In this document: in pieces, positions 47,043 through 57,940 of the stretch
Layout: every line of letters begins with the position of its first letter
Numbering within the stretch: the first letter of the stretch is position 1
Source: Stenogyne calaminthoides
Taxonomy: Eukaryota > Streptophyta > Magnoliopsida > Lamiales > Lamiaceae
Length of the DNA stretch: 64,000 bases
Direction of reading: 5' to 3'
Assembly: GCA_037126765.1 (NCBI GenBank)
Contig: JBBCBC010000009.1
Coordinates: 29,224,870 to 29,288,869 of the forward strand
Notes under the pieces: model-generated
Told to the model about the DNA's origin: nothing
The model's database searches: none
Seen by the model: only the letters and a program-made list of their open reading frames with translations
Position numbers and translations under genes: made by a program

Positions 47043-49970
47043 TGTTTTCCGACGGTATGATATTGATATTGATTATGCACAAATTTAATGAGTCTATCTC
47101 ACTTTTGTAGATGGCCATTCATGGACTAGGAAAAGATCATGTGCAATTATGCGGGAATCGCAAAAGATCTTTGAGGATGAGTTAGATTCAGTTTGGAACC
47201 ACTGAGGATTCGGAATCCATGGAGGTGGAACAAATTACGAAGAAAGGGGATCGAAACATATTGCTCTCGCTCATCGCAATCCGGTGATGCAAGATGTAAA
47301 CCACTTCAATTCTTGCTTGAATTTGAGTGTGGATCTGAAAAAAAACAGGAGGCGAATCGAACTGTAAGTCGGTCAGCGAGAAAAAGGGATGACAAATGCC
47401 GGACATCACTCGTCTGTTCGATTTTACAAAAGGGGCGAATCTCCCTGCGCACTCTGAGGGAGAATGAGGATGAAGAAATCGAGGAGCTCTTAAGAGAGGT
47501 GCATAAACATCGAGAAGTCGGATTCATCCGTGCCAATGCTCAAAAGAAAGTCTGATTTGTTGTTGACATTTTGTCGAAAACGATCATGGAATCTTATTTA
47601 AATTTCAGATGCTCTCACATCAACAAATGTATAAAGATGGCGGAATAATTGATGGGCTCGAACAATTGCACGGCTCTGAAAGCCGTCTTGCTCCAAACAA
47701 CAAAAATTTGGAGTCAATGAATCCAGTGTGTCTTTCAAAAAGAGAGTCAAGAATCTCAATAAGGTTTGCGATTATATTGAAGGACAAAGCTGACAACCGA
47801 ATGGAATCAGAATGGAGCCCAATGCCAACAAACATCAACTTGAGTTAAATAGGCCAAGAATGTCAGCCCATCCACAAAAAGCTGAAGAAAAGGAAAAACC
47901 CAAAGAACATCCAATTATCGTGAAAAAAGCCGGGTGAGAAGAGGCCAGCAAAGTGGCAATACCATGACTCGCCTTTAGAAGATAGTCGAGAAGAAGATAG
48001 AGCGCCCGAGCAGGTCAAGGTAACAACAAAGAATAGAATCGCATGAAACCTAACCCGAGGGCTCGCCCGGACGATCCGAGGTAGAAGACAAAGGTAAATC
48101 TCATGCCATAAATCTCCTCAAGCAACCTCAAAATTCCACCGCCTCGACTAAAGGTTCTTGAGCATGTCACTCCCCGCTAGTTCACCGCCATGAACTGAAC
48201 CCGGATCTAACCCGCCCTTCTGTGAGAACCCACCGCAGTCAACCAATCAGACAGACTTCCGTGACTCGAAGCCTGACCAGGCTTCCACATCTCATCCAAT
48301 GTAGAATGCAGATGTATAATTCACGTATCCGGATCAACAAAGACCATCATTGGAAAAATGGTCGGACTAAGGAATTGAACGAGATTGATGAGATGTATCC
48401 AATAACCCGGCAATCCTATTTCCCGCCATCGAGAAGAAGTTCATGGAGATCCCACTTTGGAGATCTCGATTAAAAGCTTCTCGATCTTATCTTACTTGTT
48501 GAGCAGTGGTGGGTGGTCGCGGATGATTTTGATTTTCGACTTCGATATGAGGAAGTGTCGCGAAAGTGGGATCACCAAATGAGCCCATATCCTGATAAAC
48601 TGTAAGCTTCGATCCACGGGAAGTTGGAATTCTTAGGAAGAACAAAAGCCGGAGATCGAAGCTCGAAGCTATTTGAAATGGTGAATCTAGGAATGCCGAG
48701 TCGCCGGAACTGTTTGCAATTCACGACCAACCACCGAGCACAAACAATCGAACTCGATCAAGTGATGGATCCAATTCTACATCTCCCATATCACCACCGA
48801 TCAACTTCAGAGATCGATCTTGTCTCAAAGATCTCCACGAAAAGAAGAGATTGAAGTGTTAATTGATCAGAGACAAATCTCAAACAAATCGAAGCAATCG
48901 TAGAATCGGCTTCTCCCAATCCATGACCACCATATCTGGCGAGCTTACAAAATCGATTGATGACAAAAAACAGTGGATCAAATCAATCTTCTTTTCGACG
49001 CCACCGAAAAAAGGCTCGAGTTATCGAAGAGAAATTTGACAAAATGATTTGGACACTCTCTGCTACAATGGAAACCGCGAAGAAAGAGCCGACATAACTG
49101 CTCGTAATCTAACAGGCTCAAACTTCGTTTATCTGCTAATGATCTAAATCGCATTGTCCATCCAACTTTGGGTCTCGACTTCCCGCCTCAATGCGCACGA
49201 TCAAACCAAAAAGGGGGAAGGATCTGAAAACCAACCGACACATCGTAAGATAAGGCCCATGGACAAAGCTCAATTGCAAGAAAGGTCTGCTGCGGATCTT
49301 TGGGACATCAAAAATCTGGACCGATTATCGGACTGGAAAAGTCACCGTATACGTAATGCAATCGACATCTGGTGATAAATTTCTAGTCAGAAATTGTCCA
49401 AAGAGCGAGATGACCCAAGAAGAAAGAAGGATGTAAAAACGGCACAAGGTAGGGGTTGAAACCGAAGTTCAAATCAAGGGCTAAGAAAGGATTACTGAAA
49501 ATCCGCACGAGAACCTCGGTTACCACAAAAAGAGTCGGCGAGATCATACCAAAAACCGCTGCACACGCTAAGAGGTTTGAGGAATGGAATAAGATCGAAG
49601 TGAATGGCTTTCGATGCCTTTGTCCTGATCTTGTTCCAAAGAAGAATCACCGATGATGAGTTCCTCAATTCTTACGAATAAATTTCGGACTTTCTTCAAG
49701 TATCTCGAAAATGAGGCCAAGCTTATAAATGTAAAGATATCTCGCCAAGAGTATGATCCGTTAGTATACTCGAAGAAGGCGGATGGCTCATTTGACAGAC
49801 CGGCATTTGAGAGATTCTACTTTGACATCTTGAGCAAATCGCATATAACCGATCAAGTCACGCATAACCGATGTCAAATGGAAACTCTATCGATTTTCAA
49901 CGTTCCACAAGACCAAAGAGAAATGCGGAAGGATACAAGCCCAAGGAAGAAGAATCAAAAGACGCTCTAG
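47043..49970 (+). pseudogene. Extra 3' coding region of the outer copia (unknown protein)
   Basis: Downstream of the inner insertion the outer element resumes. Broken frames give RSRNQSGDARCKP-type and LQFLLEFECGS pieces (47,193 on), AQTIELDQVMDPI (48,740) and REIDLVSKIS-like sequence, then a cleaner frame at 49,653-49,970 with FRTFFKYLENEAKLINVKIS, RQEYDPLVYSKKADGSFDRP and AFERFYFDILSKSHITDQ. The last frame ends about 170 bp before the polypurine tract. The homologous blocks in the inner copy support real former coding sequence. Function unknown; see the inner copy for alternatives. Confidence 0.55.
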
Positions 49971-50142
49971 GATCACCAAGAAATTCAAAACTTTTCTCGA
50001 TGTAACATGTAATCAACATATCTAATGAAAAGTTTATTTTTTCGATCCCAAGACAAAATCTCTTTGTCTTTCGACATTGCTCTTTAATCGTTTCTATACT
50101 TATCAACTGTTTTTTTTGGTTTCTCGGTGTTTTGGTTTCATC

Positions 50143-50154
50143 AAAAAGGGAAAT
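50143..50154 (+). other. Polypurine tract, outer copia
   Basis: AAAAAGGGAAAT directly precedes the 3' LTR (TGTTGGGAAATTT). Confidence 0.8.
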
Positions 50155-51535
50155 TGTTGGGAAATTTATAGTTTTGATGAAAGTTCCAAAACACATGTAA
50201 TAGACCAAATGGACACAAATGATCGATGTTTACATTATCGCTATAGGAGACCGATTGATAATGATTGTATAGAAAAACTGATGTAATAGATAGGTCACAT
50301 ATTGAGGGGGAACTCAATATGTATAGGTCGATCCAAGAATCGGAAGAAAGTTCGATATCCGGATAGGCGTAATCTTAAACCAGAATCTAAGATCGATCGA
50401 ATCGATCTTGTCGATAACTCAGTGGAAGTCATGAAGCTCAAACTTAGAATACTCGAAGATCGATGACTTCCGTAAGATCGGACGGAAGACCTACATCGCC
50501 GAGTCACCCACCAAGCTAAGTCAACAGCGCCGCCCGAAGACTTCCATCAAAGTGGATCGATTGGCCCAGATCGACGATCGACTCATAAGATGAAAACCGA
50601 TGTTTCATCTTATCATACGCCAGCGATCCAACAAGATGAATACCAACCTTAGTTGGAGGAACAACACCGCAGCGGCTTCCATCCAATAAGGAAGAAACAC
50701 GTATGAACAGAGCCGATATCATGGATTCGATGTTGCTCTCAAACGGCTATAAAATACACATTCACGCCTTTTCACCATGCCGCCGCTCTGAAGACGTCAC
50801 ATCAAGCCCGCAAGTCTACCTAAAATATCCCGAGATTCAAATTGCTCTCCAACGCTCTTTGATCTCAAGGTCTATAAATATGGGATCACACTTCGAGTGA
50901 AAAACGGAAATGCTTGGACAAACAACATAATCACGGCTCAAACTATAGTCGATTTATCGAAGAACACAACAACAAGCTTTATTTTATATTGTGTTCATCC
51001 CATAAGTTCTTAGCAAGAAATCTTTTTCATCTAGCATTTATCAGTCAAACTTGTAAGCAAGGAAAGATTTCATAGTTGAACCTCAACAATCTTACCCAAA
51101 CCCCCAAGTTAGGATAAGTTGTTTAGCAAGATTTCGATCTGAGTTTTCTAATCGATTTCTGGATCTGAGCGAGAACTTTAAAACATCGCTCTGCTGGTTG
51201 AGTGAGAACTCTTAAAACATCTCCAAAGTGTCTTGTGTTGGACTAACACACTAAACTAAGTCCTATAAAGTCGGTTAAGATAGGTTAAGTTGGTGCCACT
51301 TGTGAAAGGAAAGAGTGGGCGTAGGGCGCTTTGATTAATCTTGTTAAATTCTTGCTTTGATTAAGCTTCTCACATCGCACAATCTTAAAAGCATACATAT
51401 TCTAAGTTAAGATCGAGATAGCACCAAGCTTCCGATCCGATCGGACTGATATTTCACGTCATCCGATTAAAAAGATAAAACTTGAATCGATTTATACAAA
51501 CCGGTTTTTTCAAGTAAAACTTAAAGCTCCGCTTT
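50155..51535 (+). repeat. 3' LTR of the outer copia, degraded end
   Basis: It matches the 5' LTR from TGTTGGGAAATTTATAG through AAAACTTAAAGCTCCGC. From about 51,535 the LTR text is interleaved with minisatellite words: fragments such as CCGATCT, CCAAGACACTGACC and CTATTCACCCTCCCC of the expected LTR end lie between TATAAAACTATC units up to about 51,640. The final GGGACCTACA is missing. A small internal duplication (GAGCGAGAACTTTAAAACAT / GAGTGAGAACTCTTAAAACA) lies at 51,165-51,225. Confidence 0.8.
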
Positions 51536-51984
51536 GTTATTCTATAAAACTATCACTTATTATTCTTATAAAAACCGATCTCAATCGCTATTTTCCAAGA
51601 CACTGACCCATCGAATAAAACTATTCACCCTCCCCTATAAAACTATCAAACTATCATGTTATTAAAATTATCAACGTTATTCTATAAAACTATAAAAAAA
51701 ATCTCCCCGTTACTTAATTAAAAACTATCACTCTATAAAACTATCACTATCATTATTAAACTAATCTATTCATAAAACTATCATTCTATAAAAACTCCTA
51801 CTAAAACTTATTATCATAAAATCACTATCATTCTTATTTAAAAAAAAAAACTCTCACTATTATTCAAAAATCAATTAATTCTTCATTGTTATTCGTAAAT
51901 ACTTAAATTCAAAAAGTCTGAATCATCGATGTTCAATGTATGACACGCTATATGCAAAGTTTCACAGGCTTGTTCATTTAACTT
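51536..51984. repeat. Degenerate minisatellite, right flank of the copia
   Basis: TATAAAACTATCACTNTTATT units, decayed from the AAAACTCTCACTGTTATT array at 23,250-23,668, run to about 51,900. The last 80 bp are ordinary sequence. Confidence 0.65.
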
Positions 51985-52390
51985 CTAAGGATGATGATTT
52001 GGGATCTGAATGTCGCTCAAATGAACAGAGCCATACAACTTTTTGGCAATGTCGCTCGAAGGTGATGTTAATGGAGCTAGAATTGGCAGCGGTGTGTTGA
52101 TTTGGAAAAGAGTGGGGACGATTTTATCGATGGTAGGCCGGCGGAGGTAAGAGAGGGAAAAGTACTGGAGGAGGACGTTGGGAAGGTTGGTGGAGGAGGG
52201 TAAGAGATCGGCAGAGGTAGGCATTTGGGATGGCGAGGAGGGTGAGGGAGGAGCAAGTGAAAAGATCAGAGACGACAACGGTGGTTGCGAGGAGGGAGGT
52301 GAAGTCGGAGAGATTGAAGTAGGCGGAGAGGAGATCGGTGTTGAGGGGGGAAATGGGAAGGGGGGACGACGAGATGCACAAAAAAGAAAG
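51985..52390 (-). pseudogene. Gene fragment, possibly fasciclin-like (FAS1)
   Basis: A Ser/Pro/Leu-rich minus-strand frame starts ISSSPLPISPLNTDLLSAYF then NLSDFTSLLATTVVVSDLF and SLTLLAIPNAYL. After one frameshift near 52,210 it continues DLLPSSTNLPNVLLQYFSLS, TIDKIVPTLFQINTPLPI and KLYGSVHLSDIQIPNHHP. The pattern of hydrophobic strand, LTLLAIPNAY, LLQY, KIPTLF and YGSVHLSDI is like the FAS1 domain of plant fasciclin-like arabinogalactan proteins, but I cannot confirm it. The codon-position bias (C/T-rich) differs from the AT-rich surroundings. No intact start or domain end is visible. The antisense frame at 52,178-52,441 is a shadow. Confidence 0.35.
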
Positions 52391-52407
52391 ATTTCAAGGG
52401 TATATAT

Positions 52408-54030
52408 TGACTTGAACGTAAAATGCTATATTCTTAACTAGCAGTTACCCCACAAGAGTATGGGATCACTGTAGCAAGGGTAAGTATTTAGACCAAGTAG
52501 TATCGAACCCAAAGGAATTTTAGCATGCGTGTAAATCCCTGGAAATCTTTGCTTCGTAACTAATATGGATGCGAATGATAGTTCTATTTCACTACTATTG
52601 ATTCAACAAGAAATAAGTAAATGACAATGATTATACTAACCCGGATGAAGTGCAAATATTGGAGAATATTGCTTTGACAGAATCCCCACGATACTATCTA
52701 ATTGGTTTGGCGGCGAGGGACTATCGTGGTGTACAAAAGAGTAATCCTAAGTGTCTTGAAACTAGGCAATCAACTTCCCTAATCCCGCAAGAAAATAAGG
52801 TCAAACAAAAGCTCGGTTTTTATTCCCGACTACTCAACTAATACCCTCTTTATCTCACTTACCAAATAACCAAGTTATTAAGATTGTGCTTAATTACTAT
52901 AGCCCTTATTCAAATTGGGTGATTCGGTCGTCCTCCTAAATGAACCCAGATATTACCAATCCCGGCCACAAACCCTCTCCTCAAGCCTATTCGTTGAAAA
53001 AGAGTGATGCGATCGTCCTCTCTTTAACAACTTTCGTACTTTCAAATTCAATGGTTTTTATTGGATTAGTTATTCAAATTAGCAATATAAGAAGATTATT
53101 CAATTTACTCCTCGAATCAACCTAATCGCCTAACCAATTCACTTTTTCTACGCGATCATCCTATCCAAAGCAATCAAAAGTTTAGCCTACCAACATGATA
53201 GTAAACTCACAAATAACCAACGAAATTATAAAACTCATTAAGAAAGAATGCATAAACCAAATCAACAATGGATAATCAATTGAATTCAAGTATCACAAAG
53301 AGTATTTGATAGGAAATTCAAATAAACCCTAAGTTGTTCTTCAAAAGTAAAAACTGATAAATTAGACAAAACAAAATCAGGAAAACTAGAATGTTAAACA
53401 GTAAATTTGATAACCGGATCGTGTTTTTTTCGTGGATGAATTCCTCTCCTGTTTACTTCAACCCTAAACCCTAAGTATTTTTCCCCTTTTCTTCTATCTA
53501 ATTGTTCGTCCTTTTCCCTTCTCAAATGTGTGTCTCTAATTTTTTTCCCGTCTGGCCTTTTATACTCAGCCTCTCAGACCGCTCGAGCAAGGCACTTGGT
53601 CGAGCAGTTTCGCTCGACCACACCTGGTCGTGCGCTTCTTTATCGCTGGACTAAGTTTCGCTCGAGCACTGCACTTGGTCGAGCGGTTTCGCTTGACCAC
53701 TCCTGGTCGTGCGCTTCCTCATGCTTGTATTTCTGAACGCTTGACCGCATTGGTCGAGCTCTAAATGCTCGACCTCATTCTTCTATCACCTTTCTTCACT
53801 CCAACTAATACTTTTCAGTATTTCTTTCATATCTTTTCAACCGGGAGTCCGATTCATGCACCTCGAAGTCGCACGAGCTCCATTTTTAGCCCTCTTTCCT
53901 GTTATACAAACCAAAGAAGCAAATTAGTGATTTTATACAGATTATGCTCAATCACCACAAGAATATCACTAAAAACACTCAAAACATGGCTAAAACTCGC
54001 TCGTAACTCACTCAATTTCACCTCTAATCA
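52408..54030 (-). repeat. 3' LTR of the gypsy element
   Basis: It runs TGACTTGAACGTAAAATG to TTTCACCTCTAATCA in plus orientation (minus-strand TG...CA), 1,623 bp. A minus-strand TATA box (TATAAAAGG) is at 53,564-53,556. A cluster of GGTCGAGC / GCTCGACC words lies at 53,580-53,775. Confidence 0.93.
53580..53775. repeat. GGTCGAGC/GCTCGACC repeat cluster in the gypsy LTR
   Basis: Two units of about 73 bp share CTCGAGCA, GCACTTGGTCGAGC, GTTTCGCT and CCTGGTCGTGCGCTTC, followed by more CTCGACC words. The same cluster is at 59,107-59,305. It sits just upstream (minus sense: downstream) of the TATA box region, so in the transcript it would fold as GGTCGAGC/GCTCGACC stems. Confidence 0.7.
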
Positions 54031-54046
54031 ACTCCCCAAAACTTAC
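54031..54046 (-). other. Polypurine tract, gypsy element
   Basis: Minus-strand GTAAGTTTTGGGGAGT directly abuts the 3' LTR. Confidence 0.6.
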
Positions 54047-55111
54047 AATGTTGCTTGTCCCCAAGCAATGAAATTATAAATTGAGTGAAATTGACAAAAC
54101 AAATTGAGATACCAAATCATGCATGCAATTGCTTTCAACTTTCAATGATCGGTCACCCAAACACAAACTCATCTTCTTTTCTCCTACTCATGGACAATCA
54201 ACATAACTCACCAAATCAAACATGGATGTGCTCTCGACGGTGTGTTTCACTCCCTCACAAGTGTTTTTTTCAATAAGTAGGGACACTCAAACAATCAATC
54301 ACACAAATCAGTGACCATATGCTTGTAAATACTCTCAACATCGATCACATTCAATGTATTCATACCGGATCAACAAGGACTTGCACTAGGTTGTAACGGA
54401 AGGCTCTTTGGACGGGTGGGATAAGTATATGGGAAACTGACTCAAGTGAGCAGAGAATAAGAAAATCGTAGTCAAATTATTTCAATCTAAGGGATGAAAG
54501 TGATGTTATCAAATGCAATGTTATTTGCATTTTTTTTTCTTTCAATTCTCCCTCCCCCAAACTAAAACACTTCAACCTTTCCTTTCTTTTTCCCCCATTT
54601 TTTTTTCGAGCAAGGATATATCTTTTCTGTTGCTCAACTCACTCTTATTTCTTTCCCATCCTTTCACAAGCTTCCCATTCAGCTGTTCATGCATACACTC
54701 AACCCATCAATTATTTGCATCAACCAATTTCACCCCCTCATTTAAGACTTTTCGTATTCTCCACTCAATTTTGGACAAAAGAGTTTTAAAATGGATAGGG
54801 CTTAAATCTTCTAACAAAAGATTAGGCCTCAGGCTCAAACAGGCTAGCAAGGGAAAAATGTCATCGGTTGGGAAATTTGGGCTAAAGTGACTTACAAATC
54901 AAAACATGGCCTATGATCACTTCCGGCATGCAATACAAGACACAATCAAGAAGAGATAATATCCACAAATTCTAGCACCTCAAAGGTGATGATTCACACA
55001 CAATGAATGAGACGAATATGATGAATTTCAATCTCGTTTAAGGTTCAAATCTCACGGTTATTTACATCCATGCCTAGACCTAGCAACTTATGCCTCATGC
55101 CACACAAATAT
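54047..55111 (-). other. Non-coding 3' interior of the gypsy element
   Basis: No protein domain can be read on either strand. The ORF at 54,513-54,890 (plus) is low-complexity and antisense to the element. This is where reverse transcriptase, RNase H and integrase would start in a full element; they are absent. Confidence 0.7.
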
Positions 55112-55801
55112 TCAAAAAGAAAAATCGCAAGTGCACGACTTTCCTTTCAAATCCACCTTCACCGTAATTTTTCCATTCGCCACATCTAAGACCATCCCAG
55201 TAGTAGCCAAGAAAGATCTCCCCAAGATTAAAGGCACATGCTCATCCTCCTCCATTTCAAGGACTACAAAGTCAGCTGGAAAGACATGACCATCCACTTT
55301 CACGAGAACATCTTCCACTACGCCTTGAGGTAGAGTGATAGACCTATCGGCTAGTTGAAGAGTCATCATAGTCGGTTTCAGTTCTCCACAGTTCAGCTTC
55401 TTGAATAATGATAAGGGCATAAGGTTGATACTAGCCCCCAAATCACACAAAGCTCCCTTCTTGATTCCGTTCCCAATGTCACAAAGAATCGTAAAGCTGC
55501 CCGGATCCTTCAACTTTGGAGGAAGGGCTTTGTGCACCATTGCACTCACTTCGTGGTTCAACTGAACGAGCTCAGGTTCATCAACTCTCCTCCTTTTGGC
55601 AATTAGATCTTTCAAGAATTTTGCATAATTTGGCATCTGCTCCAATGCATCATAAAAAGGTATGTTTATGTGCATTTTCTTGAATACCTCCAAAAACTTA
55701 GCAAACTTCTCGTCTAACTTCTTCTTCATAAACTTTTGAGGATAAGGGACATAAATCACAGGTTTAAGCACCCCCCATTCATCTCGTTCAGTTTCTTTCA
55801 C
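55112..55801 (-). CDS. Retroviral-type aspartic protease frame of the gypsy element
   Basis: An uninterrupted 229-residue frame. The first 100 residues contain FAKFLEVFKKMHINIPFYDA, QMPNYAKFLKDL and KALPPKLKDPGSFTI, the conserved Athila linker. The protease follows: LCDLGASINLMPLSLF with the catalytic Asp at residue 120, LQLADRSITLPQG, EDVLVKV, FPADFVVLEMEEDE and LILGRSFLATT, the last being the second conserved hairpin. It would cleave the gag polyprotein. The frame begins where the upstream gag frame (55,798-56,061) ends, in another phase, so it belongs to a broken gag-pro polyprotein rather than an independent gene. It stops soon after the protease, with no reverse transcriptase. Confidence 0.85.
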   Translation of the reverse strand: MKETERDEWGVLKPVIYVPYPQKFMKKKLDEKFAKFLEVFKKMHINIPFYDALEQMPNYAKFLKDLIAKRRRVDEPELVQLNHEVSAMVHKALPPKLKDPGSFTILCDIGNGIKKGALCDLGASINLMPLSLFKKLNCGELKPTMMTLQLADRSITLPQGVVEDVLVKVDGHVFPADFVVLEMEEDEHVPLILGRSFLATTGMVLDVANGKITVKVDLKGKSCTCDFSF

Positions 55802-57794
55802 TTCGAGCCTTTTTTCTCTCGAAGACTTCCACTTTGGTACCCGTTCTTCCTCAACAAACCCTTATCTTTCTCTTTTTCTAGCTTTCCACTGTCTACCTCT
55901 TCCACTGGTTCATCATCTTCCACCTCTTTACCCTCACTATCCTCCTCGTCAGCTTGCCTATGATTTTCCTCTACCTCAGCCGGTAATGGAGGTCCATCAT
56001 ACTTCTTCCCACTTCTAAGCTCAATAGCTTTGCACTGTTCCTTCGGATTCACCTCGGGCATAGATGGGAATTTGCCCGTCTCTCTACCTCGCTATCTGTC
56101 CCATTTGATATTCAAGCGCATTAAATCGCCTGTTGTTTTCTTGCTGCATCCTATGGAAATCTTACTCTCTTCTCTCGTTCTTCTTAGTCGCCTCCTTCTG
56201 ATCAAATTCAAGAGAAGATAATCTCTTCTTCACATCCCCACCTTGTTGCAAAAGAGTTTGCAACATCTCAGCAACTGATGTTCCGCCTTCTCCACCAGGA
56301 GGCTTTGAACCCGGATCAACACCTGGTGGAACAGTTATTCCAGCCTTTGGATTTCCATAGGAAAAATTCTCGTTCTTTCTCAACTGATTTGGATAAGATG
56401 TAGAACCCCCTTGATAGTTTGAATTGTTTCGCCATTGGTTCTGTGAAGGTGGTGGACCACGAGGCATAAAAGGTTGACCCGGTGGTAGAGGCCCTTCTTT
56501 GATAATTTCCTGTTGGTACCCTATTTGGTTGTAATTCGCCTCCCCCATATAGTTGGCCTCTTCCTGCAAATACCGACCGTCCATAAACTCATTCGCCTCG
56601 TTGCTTCCTCCCAAAAAGCGTTGGCTAACCCGAATATTCTTGATTTTCTCCATCATAGCCATCAACAACCACGAGTTCCAATGTTGTCTTCCATCTGATT
56701 CATACTCTGACGTGATTGATCAGCATTCCATTCCCCAGTATTTTTAACTCCTTCCACAATTTCTCTGCACTCTCGGGCACTCTTATTCAAAAAACCACCA
56801 CCGCGCATAAGCATCGAGGTGCTTTTGCTCATTATAATGGATTCCACAAAGAAAAGTAGGCCATTGTATCTTGCTCATCAACCCATCTTTGCGGACACTC
56901 AATTAACAAGTTCTGATGATCGCTCCCATGCTTGACTGAGACCCTCATTCAGTTTTTGACGGAATGTAGATATCTCAGTTCTTGCCTTTATTGTTCTGGA
57001 TGGAGGATAAAAATGCTCCAAAAATGCTCGCTCCATTTGAGCCCAAGTGTTGATACTTCCTCGGGGAATTGTGTTATCGAACTAATCCTTAGCTATCCCG
57101 GTCAGTGAGAACGGAAACAACCTGAGCTTCTTTGCATCCTCCGACATCCCATTGTAATCAAATGCCCAAGCAATCATCAAAAAGTTCCGGAGATGAGTGT
57201 TTTAGATTGTCTCTCCCGACCTCTCCTCTGAACTGAGAATCAAGGAGCATCTTAAGGATCCTCGGTGAAATAGAGAAGTTGTTAGTTTCCACCCTTTGCA
57301 AAGCCACTCCATCATAATGTCTTTGAGGTTGAGCCTCAAACATCACTCGGATAGCCATATCAGGATTCCCCACCCCTTGGGTGGTTTGGTTGATTTTGGT
57401 AGAGAGGGTTGTAGTGTGAGTTATATTTTGGGTTTGGTTGGTGGTTTTGGTAAGGTGGATTTTGGTATGGTTGGTTTTGGTACGGTTGGTTGTTGTATGG
57501 ATGGTTAAGGTTTTGGACGTTTGGATTTTGGTTGGGGAATTGGTTTTGCTGGTTTGGTTGGTTGGGATACTGCGGTTGGTTTTGGGGGTATGGTTGGTTT
57601 GGATGTGGGTTCGGGTTATTAATCCCTTCTGGGTGCAACTGATTCTCTCCGTTCCCTACATTTCCATCCACATTCAAACCTTCGTTGCCTACCGCAGCCA
57701 TTCTTCTATGGAAAGCTCGATTCCTTCTTGCTATAGCTTCAGGGTCTAACTCAGTTCGATCAACGCTCGTTTCTCCTTTTGAGCGTGTTCTCAT
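55798..57794 (-). pseudogene. Broken gag of the gypsy element
   Basis: The start MRTRSKGETSVDRTELDPEA at 57,794 leads into a long Asn/Pro/Gln/Tyr-rich region (NQPYQNQPYQNPPYQN-type repeats, 57,650-57,370). The gag core follows: RILKMLLDSQFRG (57,240), FDYNGMSEDAKKLRLFPFSL and GIAKD, then a TAG stop at 57,084-57,082 where Trp is usual, then FLEHFYPPSRTIKARTEIST and FRQKLNEGLSQAWERS. Further pieces are GDVKKRLSSLEF (56,220) and QCKAIELRSGKKYDGP (56,040), the Athila box before protease. At least four frameshifts plus the nonsense codon break the frame. Confidence 0.85.
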
Positions 57795-57920
57795 AAACCT
57801 GAAAACTCAAGCAAAGAAATCAAATGCAACTAGCACAAAAATATAGTAAAAACAGAAAAGAAAACACCCACTACTAGCTACTAATCTATTTCCAAGTTTT
57901 ACACAAAGTGCATACGTCAC

Positions 57921-57939
57921 TTCCCCGGCAACGGCGCCA
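57921..57939 (-). other. Primer binding site, gypsy element
   Basis: Minus-strand TGGCGCCGTTGCCGGGGAA, one base inside the 5' LTR, matches the 3' end of plant tRNA-Asp, a primer used by Athila and related gypsy elements. Confidence 0.8.
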
Positions 57940-57940
57940 T

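Larger units (their letters stand above)
23669..51535 (+). mobile_element. Outer Ty1/copia retrotransposon, SIRE/Maximus-like, interrupted
   Basis: The 5' LTR (23,669-25,253), primer site, gag, protease, integrase, reverse transcriptase and RNase H occur in copia order on the plus strand. A long 3' internal region follows, then a purine tract and the 3' LTR (50,155 to about 51,535). A second copy of the family sits in it at 33,481-47,037 with a CCTTT target duplication. Removing the insertion leaves an element of about 14 kb. Such large size plus extra coding sequence between RNase H and the 3' LTR suggests the SIRE/Maximus lineage. Reading frames are broken throughout. The 5 bp before the 5' LTR (CTATG) have no clean partner because the 3' LTR end is degraded. 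Confidence 0.88.

Noticed and set aside
47043..49970. Envelope gene in the copia element
   Set aside because: No signal peptide, transmembrane helix or coiled-coil fusion pattern is visible. I left the product as unknown.
53530..53736. ORF in the left gypsy LTR, duplicated at 59,127-59,339
   Set aside because: It appears twice only because LTRs are duplicated, and it follows the repeated GGTCGAGC words.
54513..54890. 125-residue ORF in the gypsy interior
   Set aside because: Low-complexity Phe/Ser/Leu-rich sequence, antisense to the element, with no known domain.
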